A stretch of DNA of 64,000 nucleotides from Thermosediminibacterales bacterium (GCA_029982205.1 JARRCM010000003.1:30740-94739), one strand, 5' to 3'. Positions 9,914-18,432 are shown, counted from the first letter of the stretch. Notes: generated by a model not told the origin, from the letters alone. Numbers and translations are program-made.

Positions 9914-11755
9914 TTATACCTTAAACTGTTTTACTAATTGATGAAGTTTTTCAGCCATTTCAGAAAGCTGAGTTGTTGATGCATTGATTTCTTCAAGTGT
10001 TGCTACCTGTTCTTCAATACCTGCACTAATTTGCTGAGATGCCCCTGCAGTTTCTTCAGTGATTTTTGCAATATCATTTATAGCTTTATTCATCTGTTCG
10101 GTAATAGCAGCTTGCTGTTCGGCTGCAGCGGCAGTTTCTTGAATTTGAGTTGAAATTTTGTTTATTGCTTCAACAATTGTATCAATGTTTTTGTTAGTCA
10201 TTTCGGCTTTTTCAACTCCCATTCTTACACTTGATTCAGATTCTGTCATGGCTTTAACTGCATCTTTTGTTTTTGATTGAATTCCGCTGATCAGTTTTGT
10301 GATTTCTGCAGCTGCATTAGCACTTTCTTCAGCAAGTTTTCTTACTTCGTCAGCCACCACTGCAAATCCCCGACCGTGTTCACCTGCCCGGGCTGCTTCG
10401 ATTGCCGCATTTAAAGCTAAAAGGTTCGTTTGTTCTGCAATATTAGTAATAAACGATACGATTTTTTCGATTTCTGAAGAAGTTTCTTCAAGTTCAGTAA
10501 TGATTTCTGACATATGTTTTGCAGATACAGACATTTGTTCTACTGCTGATACGATTTCTTTGACGCTCTTTTGACCTTCAATAGCTGCATGGAGTACGTT
10601 TCCACTGTCTTTAGCAACTTTTTGACTTGCTTTTGCCACAGATTCGGCACTATCCGATATTTCCTGAACACTGGCAGAAGTTTCTTCAATAGTTGAAGCG
10701 TTTTCCTGCATACCAGAAGCTACATTGTTTACAGAAGTGGCGATTTCCTCCATAGATTTATTAGATTCTTCAATAGCAGAAGCCAACTGCTGCACAGAAG
10801 CAGCTACACTATCAGCAGACTCTTTAACATTTAAAATAATTCTATGAAGTTTTTCAATGAATGTATTAACCCAATTTGCAAGGTCATGGAACTCATCTTT
10901 AGTATTAATTGTTATTCGTTTTGTTAAATCTCCTTCTCCCTGAGCAATATCTTTTATGAGGTTTATGAGATTTTTGATGGATTTTGTCACATTGGAAATT
11001 ACTGTAACTCCAATCAATAGGGCGATAATAACACCAGTAAAAGCTGAAATTAAAATAATATTTTTGATGTTATTGATCTTATCTTTAGTAGAAGCTTTTG
11101 TCGCAAGAAGTTTTTCCGTTGCAAGTTTATCTATGTTATATAAAGTATTTGTCAAAGCAACTAGAGCAGTAGTCATATCTATTCTAATATAACGTTTTAG
11201 GTTCTCATCAGTTACTGCCTTCTCTTCATCTAACAGTCCTTCATCAATCTGTTTGAGCAAATTGCTTTTATAAGCAATTATTTCATCTGATGCTTTCTTT
11301 AAATTGTTAAATTTTGGAATAAGTTCTTTAGCATATTTAAGCATTTCCTCATCTTTTACTGCCGGGATTCCCAGTTCACTGTCCCCTTGTATTAAAGCCC
11401 TGGAGTATCTTTCGAATTTTTTGACTTTTGTCAAATAGACTCCTTTATAAGCTTCAAAATCGTATTGTTCGAGATTATCGTGGCCTCCTCGAATTAGGGC
11501 GATTTTTAGAAGTTCCACATGGATTTCATTTATAAGATTTTTTAATTCTGATGTAGCGTCTTTTATTGGAATGCTTTCATTCATAACCATATTTACTTCA
11601 TTATTTATTTCTTCAAAACCCAAAATTGATAGATAGGAGATTCCTGCTACTAAGAGGGTTAAAATCAAAAAAGAAACGATAAGTTTTGTTTTTATTTTAA
11701 AGTTTTTTAAAGGGTTAAAGCTTGTCTTTTTTTTAGATTTCAGTTTTGACTTCAT
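9914..11755 (-). CDS. Methyl-accepting chemotaxis protein
   Basis: Transmembrane chemoreceptor of 613 residues. A short basic cytoplasmic start is followed by TM1 (about 25-47), an extracellular four-helix-bundle-type sensor region (to about 225), TM2 (about 228-252), a HAMP domain, and a long MCP signalling coiled coil. The highly conserved hairpin tip, [20 protein letters not shown], is intact, so it can couple to CheA/CheW. The ligand cannot be read from sequence. AAGGAGGT precedes the ATG. No che genes lie nearby. Its leader holds a terminator-like hairpin (see separate entry). Confidence 0.95.
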   Translation of the reverse strand: MKSKLKSKKKTSFNPLKNFKIKTKLIVSFLILTLLVAGISYLSILGFEEINNEVNMVMNESIPIKDATSELKNLINEIHVELLKIALIRGGHDNLEQYDFEAYKGVYLTKVKKFERYSRALIQGDSELGIPAVKDEEMLKYAKELIPKFNNLKKASDEIIAYKSNLLKQIDEGLLDEEKAVTDENLKRYIRIDMTTALVALTNTLYNIDKLATEKLLATKASTKDKINNIKNIILISAFTGVIIALLIGVTVISNVTKSIKNLINLIKDIAQGEGDLTKRITINTKDEFHDLANWVNTFIEKLHRIILNVKESADSVAASVQQLASAIEESNKSMEEIATSVNNVASGMQENASTIEETSASVQEISDSAESVAKASQKVAKDSGNVLHAAIEGQKSVKEIVSAVEQMSVSAKHMSEIITELEETSSEIEKIVSFITNIAEQTNLLALNAAIEAARAGEHGRGFAVVADEVRKLAEESANAAAEITKLISGIQSKTKDAVKAMTESESSVRMGVEKAEMTNKNIDTIVEAINKISTQIQETAAAAEQQAAITEQMNKAINDIAKITEETAGASQQISAGIEEQVATLEEINASTTQLSEMAEKLHQLVKQFKV

Positions 11756-11790
11756 TAAAATTTAACCTCCTTCTTAAATATAAAAATAAC

Positions 11791-11821
11791 AAAAAAGCCG
11801 TCTTGAAACTTAGTGAGACGG
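11791..11821 (-). terminator. Terminator-like hairpin in the leader of the chemoreceptor gene
   Basis: On the minus strand CCGTCT pairs with AGACGG (11798-11803 with 11816-11821) around a 12-base loop, followed by C and six T. It is about 40 bases before the gene's start codon and no other minus-strand gene ends here. It therefore looks like a leader attenuator, not an end-of-gene terminator. I could not match a c-di-GMP riboswitch core upstream. Confidence 0.5.
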
Positions 11822-11972
11822 AAATTTTACCTATGTTTATTTAAAATGGTATTATATACTATATTTGACAGTAATCCATAAATTCCTGCTGATTTTTGCA
11901 TAAACATGCACAAAAACAGCCTGTTAAAGCTAAAATAATGATATGAAAAATTTTTAAAGGAGGATTTTGTCA

Positions 11973-12158
11973 ATGAAAGGAAGTTCTTCTGAAGATTACT
12001 CAGAATATCTTGAAAAAGCTGTTTTGTATCTGTCGAAGGTTAAAAAACTACATGATGACATGGAAAAACGGCGAATTGTTAACGTGAAATTAGATGAAGT
12101 CGATAAAAAAAGAAATCGAGTATTAGATACCATAATTGAACTGGCTGAAAGCTTATAG
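11973..12158 (+). CDS. Small charged protein, 61 residues, unknown
   Basis: Not recognised. AAAGGAGG ends 9 bases before the ATG at 11973; an in-frame TTG two codons earlier is too close to that site. The product is highly charged (many Lys, Glu, Asp), has no membrane segment or Cys, and looks helical, probably coiled coil. A hairpin terminator (12176-12210) follows the stop. The strong ribosome site plus terminator support a real gene. It is divergent from the chemoreceptor, but no functional link can be shown. Confidence 0.65.
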   Translation: MKGSSSEDYSEYLEKAVLYLSKVKKLHDDMEKRRIVNVKLDEVDKKRNRVLDTIIELAESL

Positions 12159-12175
12159 CAATTCATTTAGATGTT

Positions 12176-12210
12176 TAGCTGCTGTCTGCAAAGATGGCAG
12201 CTATGTTTTT
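12176..12210 (+). terminator. Terminator of the 61-residue ORF
   Basis: Arms TAGCTGCTGTC (12176-12186) and GATGGCAGCTA (12193-12203) pair with two G-U wobbles, followed by TGTTTTT. Confidence 0.75.
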
Positions 12211-12224
12211 GGTTTATAATCTTA

Positions 12225-12259
12225 AAAAAGAAAAAAGAGAACAGTCTATACTGTTCTCT
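12225..12259 (-). terminator. Terminator of hisC
   Basis: A perfect 9-bp stem (12236-12244 with 12251-12259) is followed on the minus strand by a T-rich run (A-rich on the plus strand, 12225-12236). Confidence 0.85.
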
Positions 12260-12300
12260 ATAAAATGATTAAAAAACTTTGTTTTTGAATTTGTATGCAG

Positions 12301-13404
12301 TTACCTTATCAAGAGACTTTTCAAAGCATTAATAAATTTTTCGTTTTGTTCCCTTGTTCCTATTGTAACCCTGATATGATTGGGCAGACCGAAAATTTCA
12401 CCAGAACGGATTATTATTCCAAGTTTTAAAAGTTCATGAAACAGCTTTGTTGAATCAGTACCGGTATCTACCAAAATGAAGTTTGTTTCAGAATCCACCC
12501 ACTCTAAGCCAATAGATTCAAACTGTTCGTAAAGGTATTTTTTTTCAGCATTAACAAGCTGGCGGCTTTTTTCTACATGATCCCGGTCTTTAAGACTTTC
12601 AACAGCAGCTACTTGAGCAATCATATTGACATTGAAAGGCTCTTTTACTCTGTTAATACATTCTATAAGTTCAGGGTTTGCTATACCATATCCGATTCTT
12701 AACCCTGCAAGACCATATATTTTTGAAAAAGTCCTCAGAACAATTACGTTTTTGCCTTCTTTAACATATTTTAAGCTATCAGGATAGTCACTGCTCATAA
12801 CATATTCATGGTATGCTTCATCTATAACAACGATGACATTTTCCGGTAATTTATTCATGAAGTCATCGAGTTCCTGTTTGGTTACAATGCTTCCTGTCGG
12901 GTTGTTTGGGTTACATATAAATACAAGCTTGGTTTTAGGACTGATTTTTTTAAACATTTGTTCTAAATCTAACCGATAATTGTTTAAATCCACTAAGATA
13001 CATTCAGCTGACATGAGTTTTCCAGCAAAAATATATTCACTGAATGAGGGGTAGCCTGTGATAATTTCATCTCCTTCTTCTAGAAAAGCCTCGGCAATCA
13101 ATTTGATGATTTCATCCGAACCGTTACCTATTATTAGATTTTCGCGTTTAACGGAAAGTTTTTCCGAAAGTGCTTCTTTTAAATAATAGTTATAACTGTC
13201 AGGATAAAAAGACACTTCATGAATAGCTTTACTCATTGATTTTATTGCCAGAGGTGAAGGGCCAAGAGGATTTTCGTTTGAAGCAAGTTTGATGATTTCA
13301 CTTAAACCTAATTCACGTTTCAATTCATCGATATGTTTACCCGGAATATAAGGTTTAATGTTAAATATACTTTTTCTTGCTAATTTTTCAACAATAGATT
13401 TCAT
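12301..13404 (-). CDS. hisC: Histidinol-phosphate aminotransferase
   Basis: PLP class I/II aminotransferase of histidine synthesis; in many Firmicutes it also transaminates aromatic keto acids. It has 367 residues. The signature NPNNPTG, the DEAYHEY segment, and the PLP lysine Lys228 in RTFSKIYGLAGLRIGYG are all visible. GGGAGG precedes the ATG. It stands alone, away from other his genes, with its own promoter and an apparent attenuator. An aromatic or histidinol-phosphate role cannot be separated by sequence alone. Confidence 0.93.
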   Translation of the reverse strand: MKSIVEKLARKSIFNIKPYIPGKHIDELKRELGLSEIIKLASNENPLGPSPLAIKSMSKAIHEVSFYPDSYNYYLKEALSEKLSVKRENLIIGNGSDEIIKLIAEAFLEEGDEIITGYPSFSEYIFAGKLMSAECILVDLNNYRLDLEQMFKKISPKTKLVFICNPNNPTGSIVTKQELDDFMNKLPENVIVVIDEAYHEYVMSSDYPDSLKYVKEGKNVIVLRTFSKIYGLAGLRIGYGIANPELIECINRVKEPFNVNMIAQVAAVESLKDRDHVEKSRQLVNAEKKYLYEQFESIGLEWVDSETNFILVDTGTDSTKLFHELLKLGIIIRSGEIFGLPNHIRVTIGTREQNEKFINALKSLLIR

Positions 13405-13437
13405 AGCGTTTCCTCCCTTTAAAAATTTTTAAAAAGC

Positions 13438-13474
13438 CAAAAAACCCTCACCCGAAAGGGGGCGAGGGATCGCC
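13438..13474 (-). promoter_or_regulatory. Attenuator-like leader of hisC with two exclusive hairpins
   Basis: On the minus strand a GC-rich stem (13445-13468, CCCTC paired with GAGGG plus an inner CCC/GGG) is followed by seven T, a terminator. An alternative hairpin, GGCGA-TCCC-TCGCC (13461-13474), shares its 3' arm with the terminator's 5' arm, so only one can form. It is preceded by AGAGAG. There is no T-box motif, and I do not recognise a known riboswitch. Confidence 0.6.
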
Positions 13475-13520
13475 AGCTCTCTATCTAAAAAAATATAAAG
13501 TTTGAAAATTATTATAATTT

Positions 13521-13549
13521 ATCATAGTATGATTTATTATAACATGCAA
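13521..13549 (-). promoter_or_regulatory. Promoter of hisC
   Basis: Minus strand: -35 TTGCAT (13549-13544) and -10 TATGAT (13526-13521) with a 17-base spacer, placing the start about 40 bases before the attenuator. Confidence 0.7.
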
Positions 13550-13620
13550 TTTGGTTTGTTACAATATTAATTTGTTGTGTTTTGAAATTAAAATTATTAT
13601 AGGGCAAAAGAGGACAAGAG

Positions 13621-14184
13621 CTATTTTGTTTTTTTTTCATAATTATTGATTATTTCTTTTAGAGCACTTGTGGTAATAGGCGCACCGATGCCACAATCGT
13701 CTCTGCCGTTCATTTTACCGGGATCACCAATACCGATTATAATAGGAACCTCAGCATTCTTTAATGTGTCTACCGTGTCTCCGAAAATTTTTCCTTCAAT
13801 TGGTTCTCCGTATTTATTTACACACTGTTTGACTTTTTTGTTTTCCCGCGTAATGCAATAATCTGGAGTTATTCCGTTAACTCCTTCTGTATTTGATGCC
13901 ACTGCAACTACACCGATAACTTCGATTTCCTTACTGTTCAATAGTGTTTTCATTACCTGTTCCCCTACCCCTGCATGAGTGTTTCCTCTATCATCAACCA
14001 TACATACAACAATATCACCACTTGCTTTTTTTATGTTTTTTATCATCTCATCAGCATTGATAGGAGTAGGATTGCCTGCTGATAGTGAAATACATCGAGT
14101 TCCTACATTTCTGCTGGCAGTTTCTATCGCTTGCCGGGCTATACTGTCTCCATCCGTAACAATGATGACTTTTTTATTACACAT
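13621..14184 (-). CDS. spoVAE: Stage V sporulation protein AE family (SpoVAEA-like)
   Basis: Matches the soluble SpoVAEA protein encoded in the spoVA operon of Bacillus, which takes part in spore dipicolinate handling and germination. The N-terminus KKVIIVTDGDSIARQAIE, then SLSAGNPT, GVVAVASNTEGV and VPIIIGIGDPGKM follow that family closely; length is 187 residues. I take the ATG at 14184, since AAAGGTG sits 6 bases before it; the GTG three codons upstream is part of that ribosome site. No other spoVA genes are nearby. A sigma-G-like promoter (minus strand, GTTTA near 14264, CATAAT near 14238) is possible but weak. Confidence 0.85.
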   Translation of the reverse strand: MCNKKVIIVTDGDSIARQAIETASRNVGTRCISLSAGNPTPINADEMIKNIKKASGDIVVCMVDDRGNTHAGVGEQVMKTLLNSKEIEVIGVVAVASNTEGVNGITPDYCITRENKKVKQCVNKYGEPIEGKIFGDTVDTLKNAEVPIIIGIGDPGKMNGRDDCGIGAPITTSALKEIINNYEKKTK

Positions 14185-14399
14185 TTGATTCACCTTTTTG
14201 TTTTAGTTTAAATATAGGATTTCCTTTTTGATAAAAATTATGAGATGTTATTTGTAATCTAAACAAAAAGCTGATGTGGATAGGTTTTAGTGTTTGCAAA
14301 TAATTAATAGCCTTTAATAGAAATGATATGAACGATAAGATTATTTTAGAATAACGATAATAATTAATTCAAGGTAAGGATAAATGAGGTAAAACAAAC

Positions 14400-14427
14400 G
14401 TTTACATTTCCTAAAATTAGGTATAAT
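14400..14427 (+). promoter_or_regulatory. Candidate promoter of the CBS-protein gene
   Basis: GTTTAC (14400-14405) and TATAAT (14422-14427) with a 16-base spacer; the ribosome site follows about 25 bases later. Confidence 0.55.
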
Positions 14428-14469
14428 CTAAAAATGTATACAGTATTCAAAAAAGGAGATGTATGATTT

Positions 14470-14919
14470 TTGAAAGCAAAAGATATTATGACAAAACCAG
14501 TTATTTCCGTAACTCCTGAAACTACGATAGAAGAGGTTTCTCAAATTTTGTTTGATAACAGGATAAATGGTGTGCCAGTAGTAAACGAAAACAATGAAGT
14601 CATTGGAATAGTTACGGGGCGCATAATTATTCGGTCCTATCTTCCAAGTTATCTGGAACTTTTAGAAGAAAACTTTCATTTATTAAATTTGAATTCATTT
14701 TTATCAAAATCGGAAATTTCGAAGAAAACTCCAGTTAAACAAATAATGCTAAAACCTTATGTTGTAAATGAAAATATGAACGTAGTAGAGATTGCTGCAA
14801 TAATGACTACTAGAGGGCTCCGGCAGGTAATCGTAGTGAATGATAAAAACCAGCTTACTGGTATAATAAGTAAAATTGATATTGTTAGAGCTGTTGCCAC
14901 CAGAGATAAGAAACTTTAA
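14470..14919 (+). CDS. CBS-domain-pair protein
   Basis: A free-standing Bateman module of 149 residues. CBS1 starts MKAKDIMTKPVISVTPETT and CBS2 starts near residue 90 with VKQIMLKPYVVNENM. CBS pairs bind adenosine nucleotides (AMP, ATP, c-di-AMP) and control partner proteins. The start is TTG at 14470, with AAGGAG 11 bases before; the nearby ATG at 14463 is out of frame. It lies 64 bases upstream of an ion-type permease, so it may regulate that permease; this is inference from position. Confidence 0.85.
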   Translation: MKAKDIMTKPVISVTPETTIEEVSQILFDNRINGVPVVNENNEVIGIVTGRIIIRSYLPSYLELLEENFHLLNLNSFLSKSEISKKTPVKQIMLKPYVVNENMNVVEIAAIMTTRGLRQVIVVNDKNQLTGIISKIDIVRAVATRDKKL

Positions 14920-14983
14920 TGAAACTTAAACTTCTAAGTTAAACTTTTGATTTTGTAATTTTAATTTTAGGAGATGAACTATA

Positions 14984-16267
14984 ATGATTGCACTTGGCAG
15001 TTTTGAGAACGTAGAAATAATATTTCTGTTTATTTTAACTTATTGTTTTATAGTTACAGAAAAAATAAATAGAACAGTTGCGGCTTTTTTGAGTGTTGCA
15101 TTAATGTTCATGTTAAAATTGATTGATTTTGAATATGCCATTGAATCGATAGATTTTAATACAATTGGTCTTCTTTTAGGGATGATGATAATTGTTGTTA
15201 TTACAAAAAAATCAGGTTTTTTTCAGTATATAGCTATTAAAGCTGCAAAAATTTCAAGAGGAGAACCGTTGAAAATTTTATTTATTCTATGTATAATTAC
15301 GGCTGTTTGTTCGGCTTTTCTTGACAATGTAACAACAGTTCTGCTTATCGCTCCTGTAACATTGGTAATCACAGATGTGCTTTCTCTTAATCCAATTTCT
15401 TTTTTGATTCCGGAAATATTTGTTTCAAATGTAGGTGGAACTGCAACATTAATTGGTGATCCACCTAATATAATGATTGGTAGTGCAGCTGCTTTGGGGT
15501 TTGTTGATTTTTTAAAAAACCTTAGTCCAGCAGCTTTTATTATACTTTTTGTAACCATTTTTGTTTTCAAAATTATTTATGGAAAACAGCTTCAAGTTTC
15601 AGAAAAGAATAAGATAAAAATATTAGATCTTGATGAAAGAAAAGCAATTAAAGATAAAACTCTGTTAATAAAATCCCTGACTGTTATTGCTTTAACCATG
15701 TTGGGTTTTTTACTGCATCAGAACTTGGAATTGGAATCATCAATGATTGCCTTGATAGGAGCAGCTTTTATGCTTTTAATAAGTGGAGTTAACCCTGAAG
15801 AAGTTTTTAGAGAAATAGAGTGGCCCACGATATTTTTCTTTGCTTTCCTTTTTATAATTGTTGGGGCATTAGAAAAAACAGGTGTTTTACAGTTTTTTGC
15901 TTATGCTTTGTTAAGCTTGACAAACAACAATATTTTGTTTTTAAGCATTTTTATCTTATGGGGAGGGGCACTTTTTTCGGCTTTTTTAGATAATATACCT
16001 TTTGTTGCAACGATGATTCCTTTAATACAAAACATACACACAATTTCCGGAATAAATATAAGTCCTTTGTGGTGGGCTTTGGCGTTAGGGGCCTGTCTGG
16101 GAGGAAATGGAACTTTAGTTGGTGCTTCAGCTAATGTTGTAGTAGCTGGTATCCTTGAGAAACATCAGCATAAACTAAGTTTTATGGATTATTTTAAAAC
16201 AGGATTTCCTTTGATGATTATGACTATTATTATTTCTACAATATATATTTTGATTTTTATATTATAG
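14984..16267 (+). CDS. NhaD/ArsB-type ion transporter (IT superfamily)
   Basis: Integral membrane protein of 427 residues with about 11-12 hydrophobic segments. Two related half-repeats can be seen: SAFLDNVTTVLLIAPV with GGTATLIGDPPNIMIG in the first half, and SAFLDNIPFVATMIPL with GGNGTLVGASANVVVAG in the second. These are hallmark motifs of the ArsB/NhaD/CitM group. Substrate could be Na+/H+ exchange or an anion. No ars genes or other arsenic markers are nearby, so arsenite is less likely. GGAGATG precedes the ATG. Confidence 0.85.
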   Translation: MIALGSFENVEIIFLFILTYCFIVTEKINRTVAAFLSVALMFMLKLIDFEYAIESIDFNTIGLLLGMMIIVVITKKSGFFQYIAIKAAKISRGEPLKILFILCIITAVCSAFLDNVTTVLLIAPVTLVITDVLSLNPISFLIPEIFVSNVGGTATLIGDPPNIMIGSAAALGFVDFLKNLSPAAFIILFVTIFVFKIIYGKQLQVSEKNKIKILDLDERKAIKDKTLLIKSLTVIALTMLGFLLHQNLELESSMIALIGAAFMLLISGVNPEEVFREIEWPTIFFFAFLFIIVGALEKTGVLQFFAYALLSLTNNNILFLSIFILWGGALFSAFLDNIPFVATMIPLIQNIHTISGINISPLWWALALGACLGGNGTLVGASANVVVAGILEKHQHKLSFMDYFKTGFPLMIMTIIISTIYILIFIL

Positions 16268-16288
16268 AAAAGAGGTAGGGATTATGCC

Positions 16289-16492
16289 ATGATTACATTT
16301 AAGGAAATATTTTTATATATAGTCATTTTAGTTTTTCTAATTTCCATATTTCAGTTAAGCGATGGGCAGTATGTTGCTGTAAATCCGGGAGTTGAAGCGT
16401 ATTTAGAAGAAAAAATGTTTCAAGAGAATTTATATTTTTGGGGGATACCCGGTAATATATTAAATTCGGAGAAAATCATACATCTTCCATAG
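16289..16492 (+). CDS. Small membrane-anchored protein, 67 residues, unknown
   Basis: Not recognised. Residues about 5-24 form one hydrophobic helix (FLYIVILVFLISIF), followed by about 43 mostly polar residues, so it is a single-pass protein or has an uncleaved signal. A GAGGTAGGG site precedes the ATG. It begins 21 bases after the permease stop and is probably co-transcribed with it. Confidence 0.5.
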   Translation: MITFKEIFLYIVILVFLISIFQLSDGQYVAVNPGVEAYLEEKMFQENLYFWGIPGNILNSEKIIHLP

Positions 16493-16599
16493 CTACAATT
16501 TGTTTTACATTTGGCAAAGTCATGGAATGGCTTATCCCTTTGTGATTGGATGGCATTTAATATTACAATTTTCAGTTTAAGAAAATTTAATAAAAAACC

Positions 16600-16628
16600 T
16601 TGATAAGTTTATTCATTTAAGTTAGCAT
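16600..16628 (+). promoter_or_regulatory. Candidate promoter of the coiled-coil/glycosidase pair
   Basis: TTGATA (16600-16605) and TAGCAT (16623-16628) with a 17-base spacer, 42 bases before the next start codon. Confidence 0.45.
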
Positions 16629-16669
16629 AGTTTTAAAAGCAGCAAAAAAATTAAGGAGTTGATAAGGGG

Positions 16670-17095
16670 ATGAGTCTTCCTGAAACAAATCTTGCAGAAA
16701 CTCAATTAAAGAGAAAGAGAAAAGTAAAAATCAAAAGAATATTGATAAACATTTTTGTTTTTATAATTAGTGTTGCTGTATGGTGTTCGGCGGTTTATTA
16801 CGGTTATACTTATGCCAAAGACTACATTGATACAGCAATAAAGAATGTCCAGCAGCAGAATGCTGTAAACATCCAGCAGTTGAATGAAAGGATAGACCTG
16901 ATGACTAAGGAAATAAACAATTTGCGTGAAGCAATAGAGAATGCTGACTCTAGTCTGTCTTATTCGACAAAGGTTCAAAAGCGAATCGACGGAAAATTAA
17001 AAGAGCTCGATGACCGACTGGAGGAACTCAAAAATAGCCTTGAAGTACTAAAAGAGGCGCCTGGAATTAAGGAGGCAGAAAATGTACAGGATTAA
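16670..17095 (+). CDS. Single-pass membrane protein with coiled coil
   Basis: Not assigned to a family. The 141 residues have a basic cytoplasmic start (RKRKVKIKR), one membrane helix (about 24-50), then a long heptad-rich region (about 55-135, leucines and charged residues). This predicts an extracellular coiled-coil stalk. It overlaps the next gene by 14 bases, and that gene's ribosome site lies within it. The partner product is a secreted phosphodiester glycosidase with its own N-terminal coiled coil, so the two may interact; this is inference. Confidence 0.7.
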   Translation: MSLPETNLAETQLKRKRKVKIKRILINIFVFIISVAVWCSAVYYGYTYAKDYIDTAIKNVQQQNAVNIQQLNERIDLMTKEINNLREAIENADSSLSYSTKVQKRIDGKLKELDDRLEELKNSLEVLKEAPGIKEAENVQD

Positions 17096-18128
17096 TGTTT
17101 TTATGGTATTTCTTGTTGCTCCTTTCCTTGCTTTATTTGTGGCAAGTTCGGATTTTACAGAGGCTGCCACTAGATTAAGTTTTTCGACAGCTGTACTTGA
17201 AAAGAAGTTAACTCAATTGGATAACCAAATTGATCGGTTGGGCGAGAGTATATTTGAAATAGGTGTTGCAGTTCAATCTCAGAAGGATGTTTTCTCCAAT
17301 CAGTATGATGACCTTAAAAAACTAACTGAAACAAGCAGTTCCCAAAAAAAATTATCTGATGATATTTATGAGCAAAAAATCCTGAAAATGCTTGGCCCCG
17401 CAGTAGCGTCACACATTTCAGACAGGGTAGAAATAAAGATATTTAAGTTGAACGAATTGGGATACAGGGGATTTATAGCTAAAGTAAAGTTGTTTGATCC
17501 TGATGTTTTTAAAGTAGTACTTGCTCAAGACACCCTGGGGAAATTAGAAACTACATCTGAAGCTGCTAAGAGAAAGGGTGCTATTCTGGCTATTAATGGT
17601 GGAGGATTTTATAAAGAGAGAAGAAACGGTTCAATTTATGCTAAAATGATTGGGAATACAGTTATTGATGGCAAACTTGTAGAACCCTTTAACGGTTACC
17701 CGGGAAATCTATTCTTTGCAGGTATTAATAAAAAGGGGCAAGTCATTGGGATTGTGCCACATAAAGAAGAAGATATAACCCGCCTTGACCCTTATCAAGG
17801 GGTAAGTTTTGTTCCTGTATTGCTGAAGGATGGGAAAAAGATGGAGATTCCGGATAAATGGAAGGAAACCAATCAACCCAGGACTATCCTTGGCAAGTAT
17901 GCAAATGATGATCTGATTATGATAGTAATTGATGGACGGCAGAGCAGTTGGAGTATAGGGATAACCCTTGAGCAACTCCAGGATAAACTGCTGCAGCTGG
18001 GAGTTAAAGAAGCTTATAATCTTGACGGCGGTGGTTCCAGTACCATGTATTTTAATGGAAAAATTCTAAATAAGCCTTCTGATGGGAAAGAACGTCCTGT
18101 TGCTAATAATATAGTAATACTGCCGTAA
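17082..18128 (+). CDS. Phosphodiester glycosidase family protein (NAGPA/DUF2233)
   Basis: 348 residues: a signal peptide or anchor (about 1-25), a coiled-coil segment (about 35-85), then a phosphodiester alpha-GlcNAc-ase-like domain. Motifs AINGGGFY (about residue 168) and NLDGGGSSTMY (about 312), with the central DGRQSSWSIG, define this family. Its members cleave sugar-1-phosphodiester bonds and in bacteria act on surface or exopolysaccharides. AAGGAGG lies 6 bases before the ATG, within the preceding gene. Probably exported and cell-surface bound; substrate unknown. Confidence 0.88.
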   Translation: MYRINVFMVFLVAPFLALFVASSDFTEAATRLSFSTAVLEKKLTQLDNQIDRLGESIFEIGVAVQSQKDVFSNQYDDLKKLTETSSSQKKLSDDIYEQKILKMLGPAVASHISDRVEIKIFKLNELGYRGFIAKVKLFDPDVFKVVLAQDTLGKLETTSEAAKRKGAILAINGGGFYKERRNGSIYAKMIGNTVIDGKLVEPFNGYPGNLFFAGINKKGQVIGIVPHKEEDITRLDPYQGVSFVPVLLKDGKKMEIPDKWKETNQPRTILGKYANDDLIMIVIDGRQSSWSIGITLEQLQDKLLQLGVKEAYNLDGGGSSTMYFNGKILNKPSDGKERPVANNIVILP

Positions 18129-18149
18129 AAATCAAGAGGTTGAAAATTT

Positions 18150-18334
18150 TGAGAAAAACATGCCTTAACAATAATAGATAAAAAGCAAAAAGAAATATTG
18201 AAAGCCTTTAATATTTAAAAAGCAGATGTTCCTGATTTAGCATAGAGCTTTTATATAAACCTGTAGATAATGGGCTTTATATGGATTTTATGGTTGAATA
18301 TGAGTTTTATGAAACATTTTTCAAAATCATATAA
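18150..18334 (+). pseudogene. Possible decayed gene remnant
   Basis: Two protein-like stretches sit in different frames with an in-frame stop between. Frame A from about 18153 gives a lysine-rich segment ending KEILKAFNI, then a TAA, then KADVPDLA and a stop. A second frame from 18236 continues as IELLYKPVDNGLYMDFMVEY and ends with TAA at 18332-18334. Joined, they read like one plausible protein tail, with no start or ribosome site. I do not recognise the parent family. Confidence 0.35.
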
Positions 18335-18376
18335 GATACTTGATTATTAAGGTATAGTGGATAAATTTAGGAGGGC

Positions 18377-18401
18377 AGCCCGGTTTACGGGCTCTTTTTT
18401 T
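18377..18401 (+). terminator. Terminator upstream of the LacI-type regulator
   Basis: AGCCCG (18377-18382) pairs with CGGGCT (18388-18393, 5-base loop), followed by CTTTTTTT. It insulates the LacI operon from the genes upstream. Confidence 0.75.
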
Positions 18402-18432
18402 AATTTTAAAAAAGGATTTTTGTATATTTTGT

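Noticed and set aside
11756..11960. c-di-GMP (GEMM) riboswitch in the chemoreceptor leader
   Set aside because: No GCACAGGGCAAACC-like core; only a simple hairpin is seen.
13430..13500. T-box or TRAP site in the hisC leader
   Set aside because: No AGGGTGGNACCGCG motif, and far too few GAG/TAG repeats for TRAP.
14237..14264. Sigma-G promoter for the SpoVAE gene (GTTTA, N17, CATAAT)
   Set aside because: Both elements are partial matches in AT-rich DNA, so not listed as a feature.
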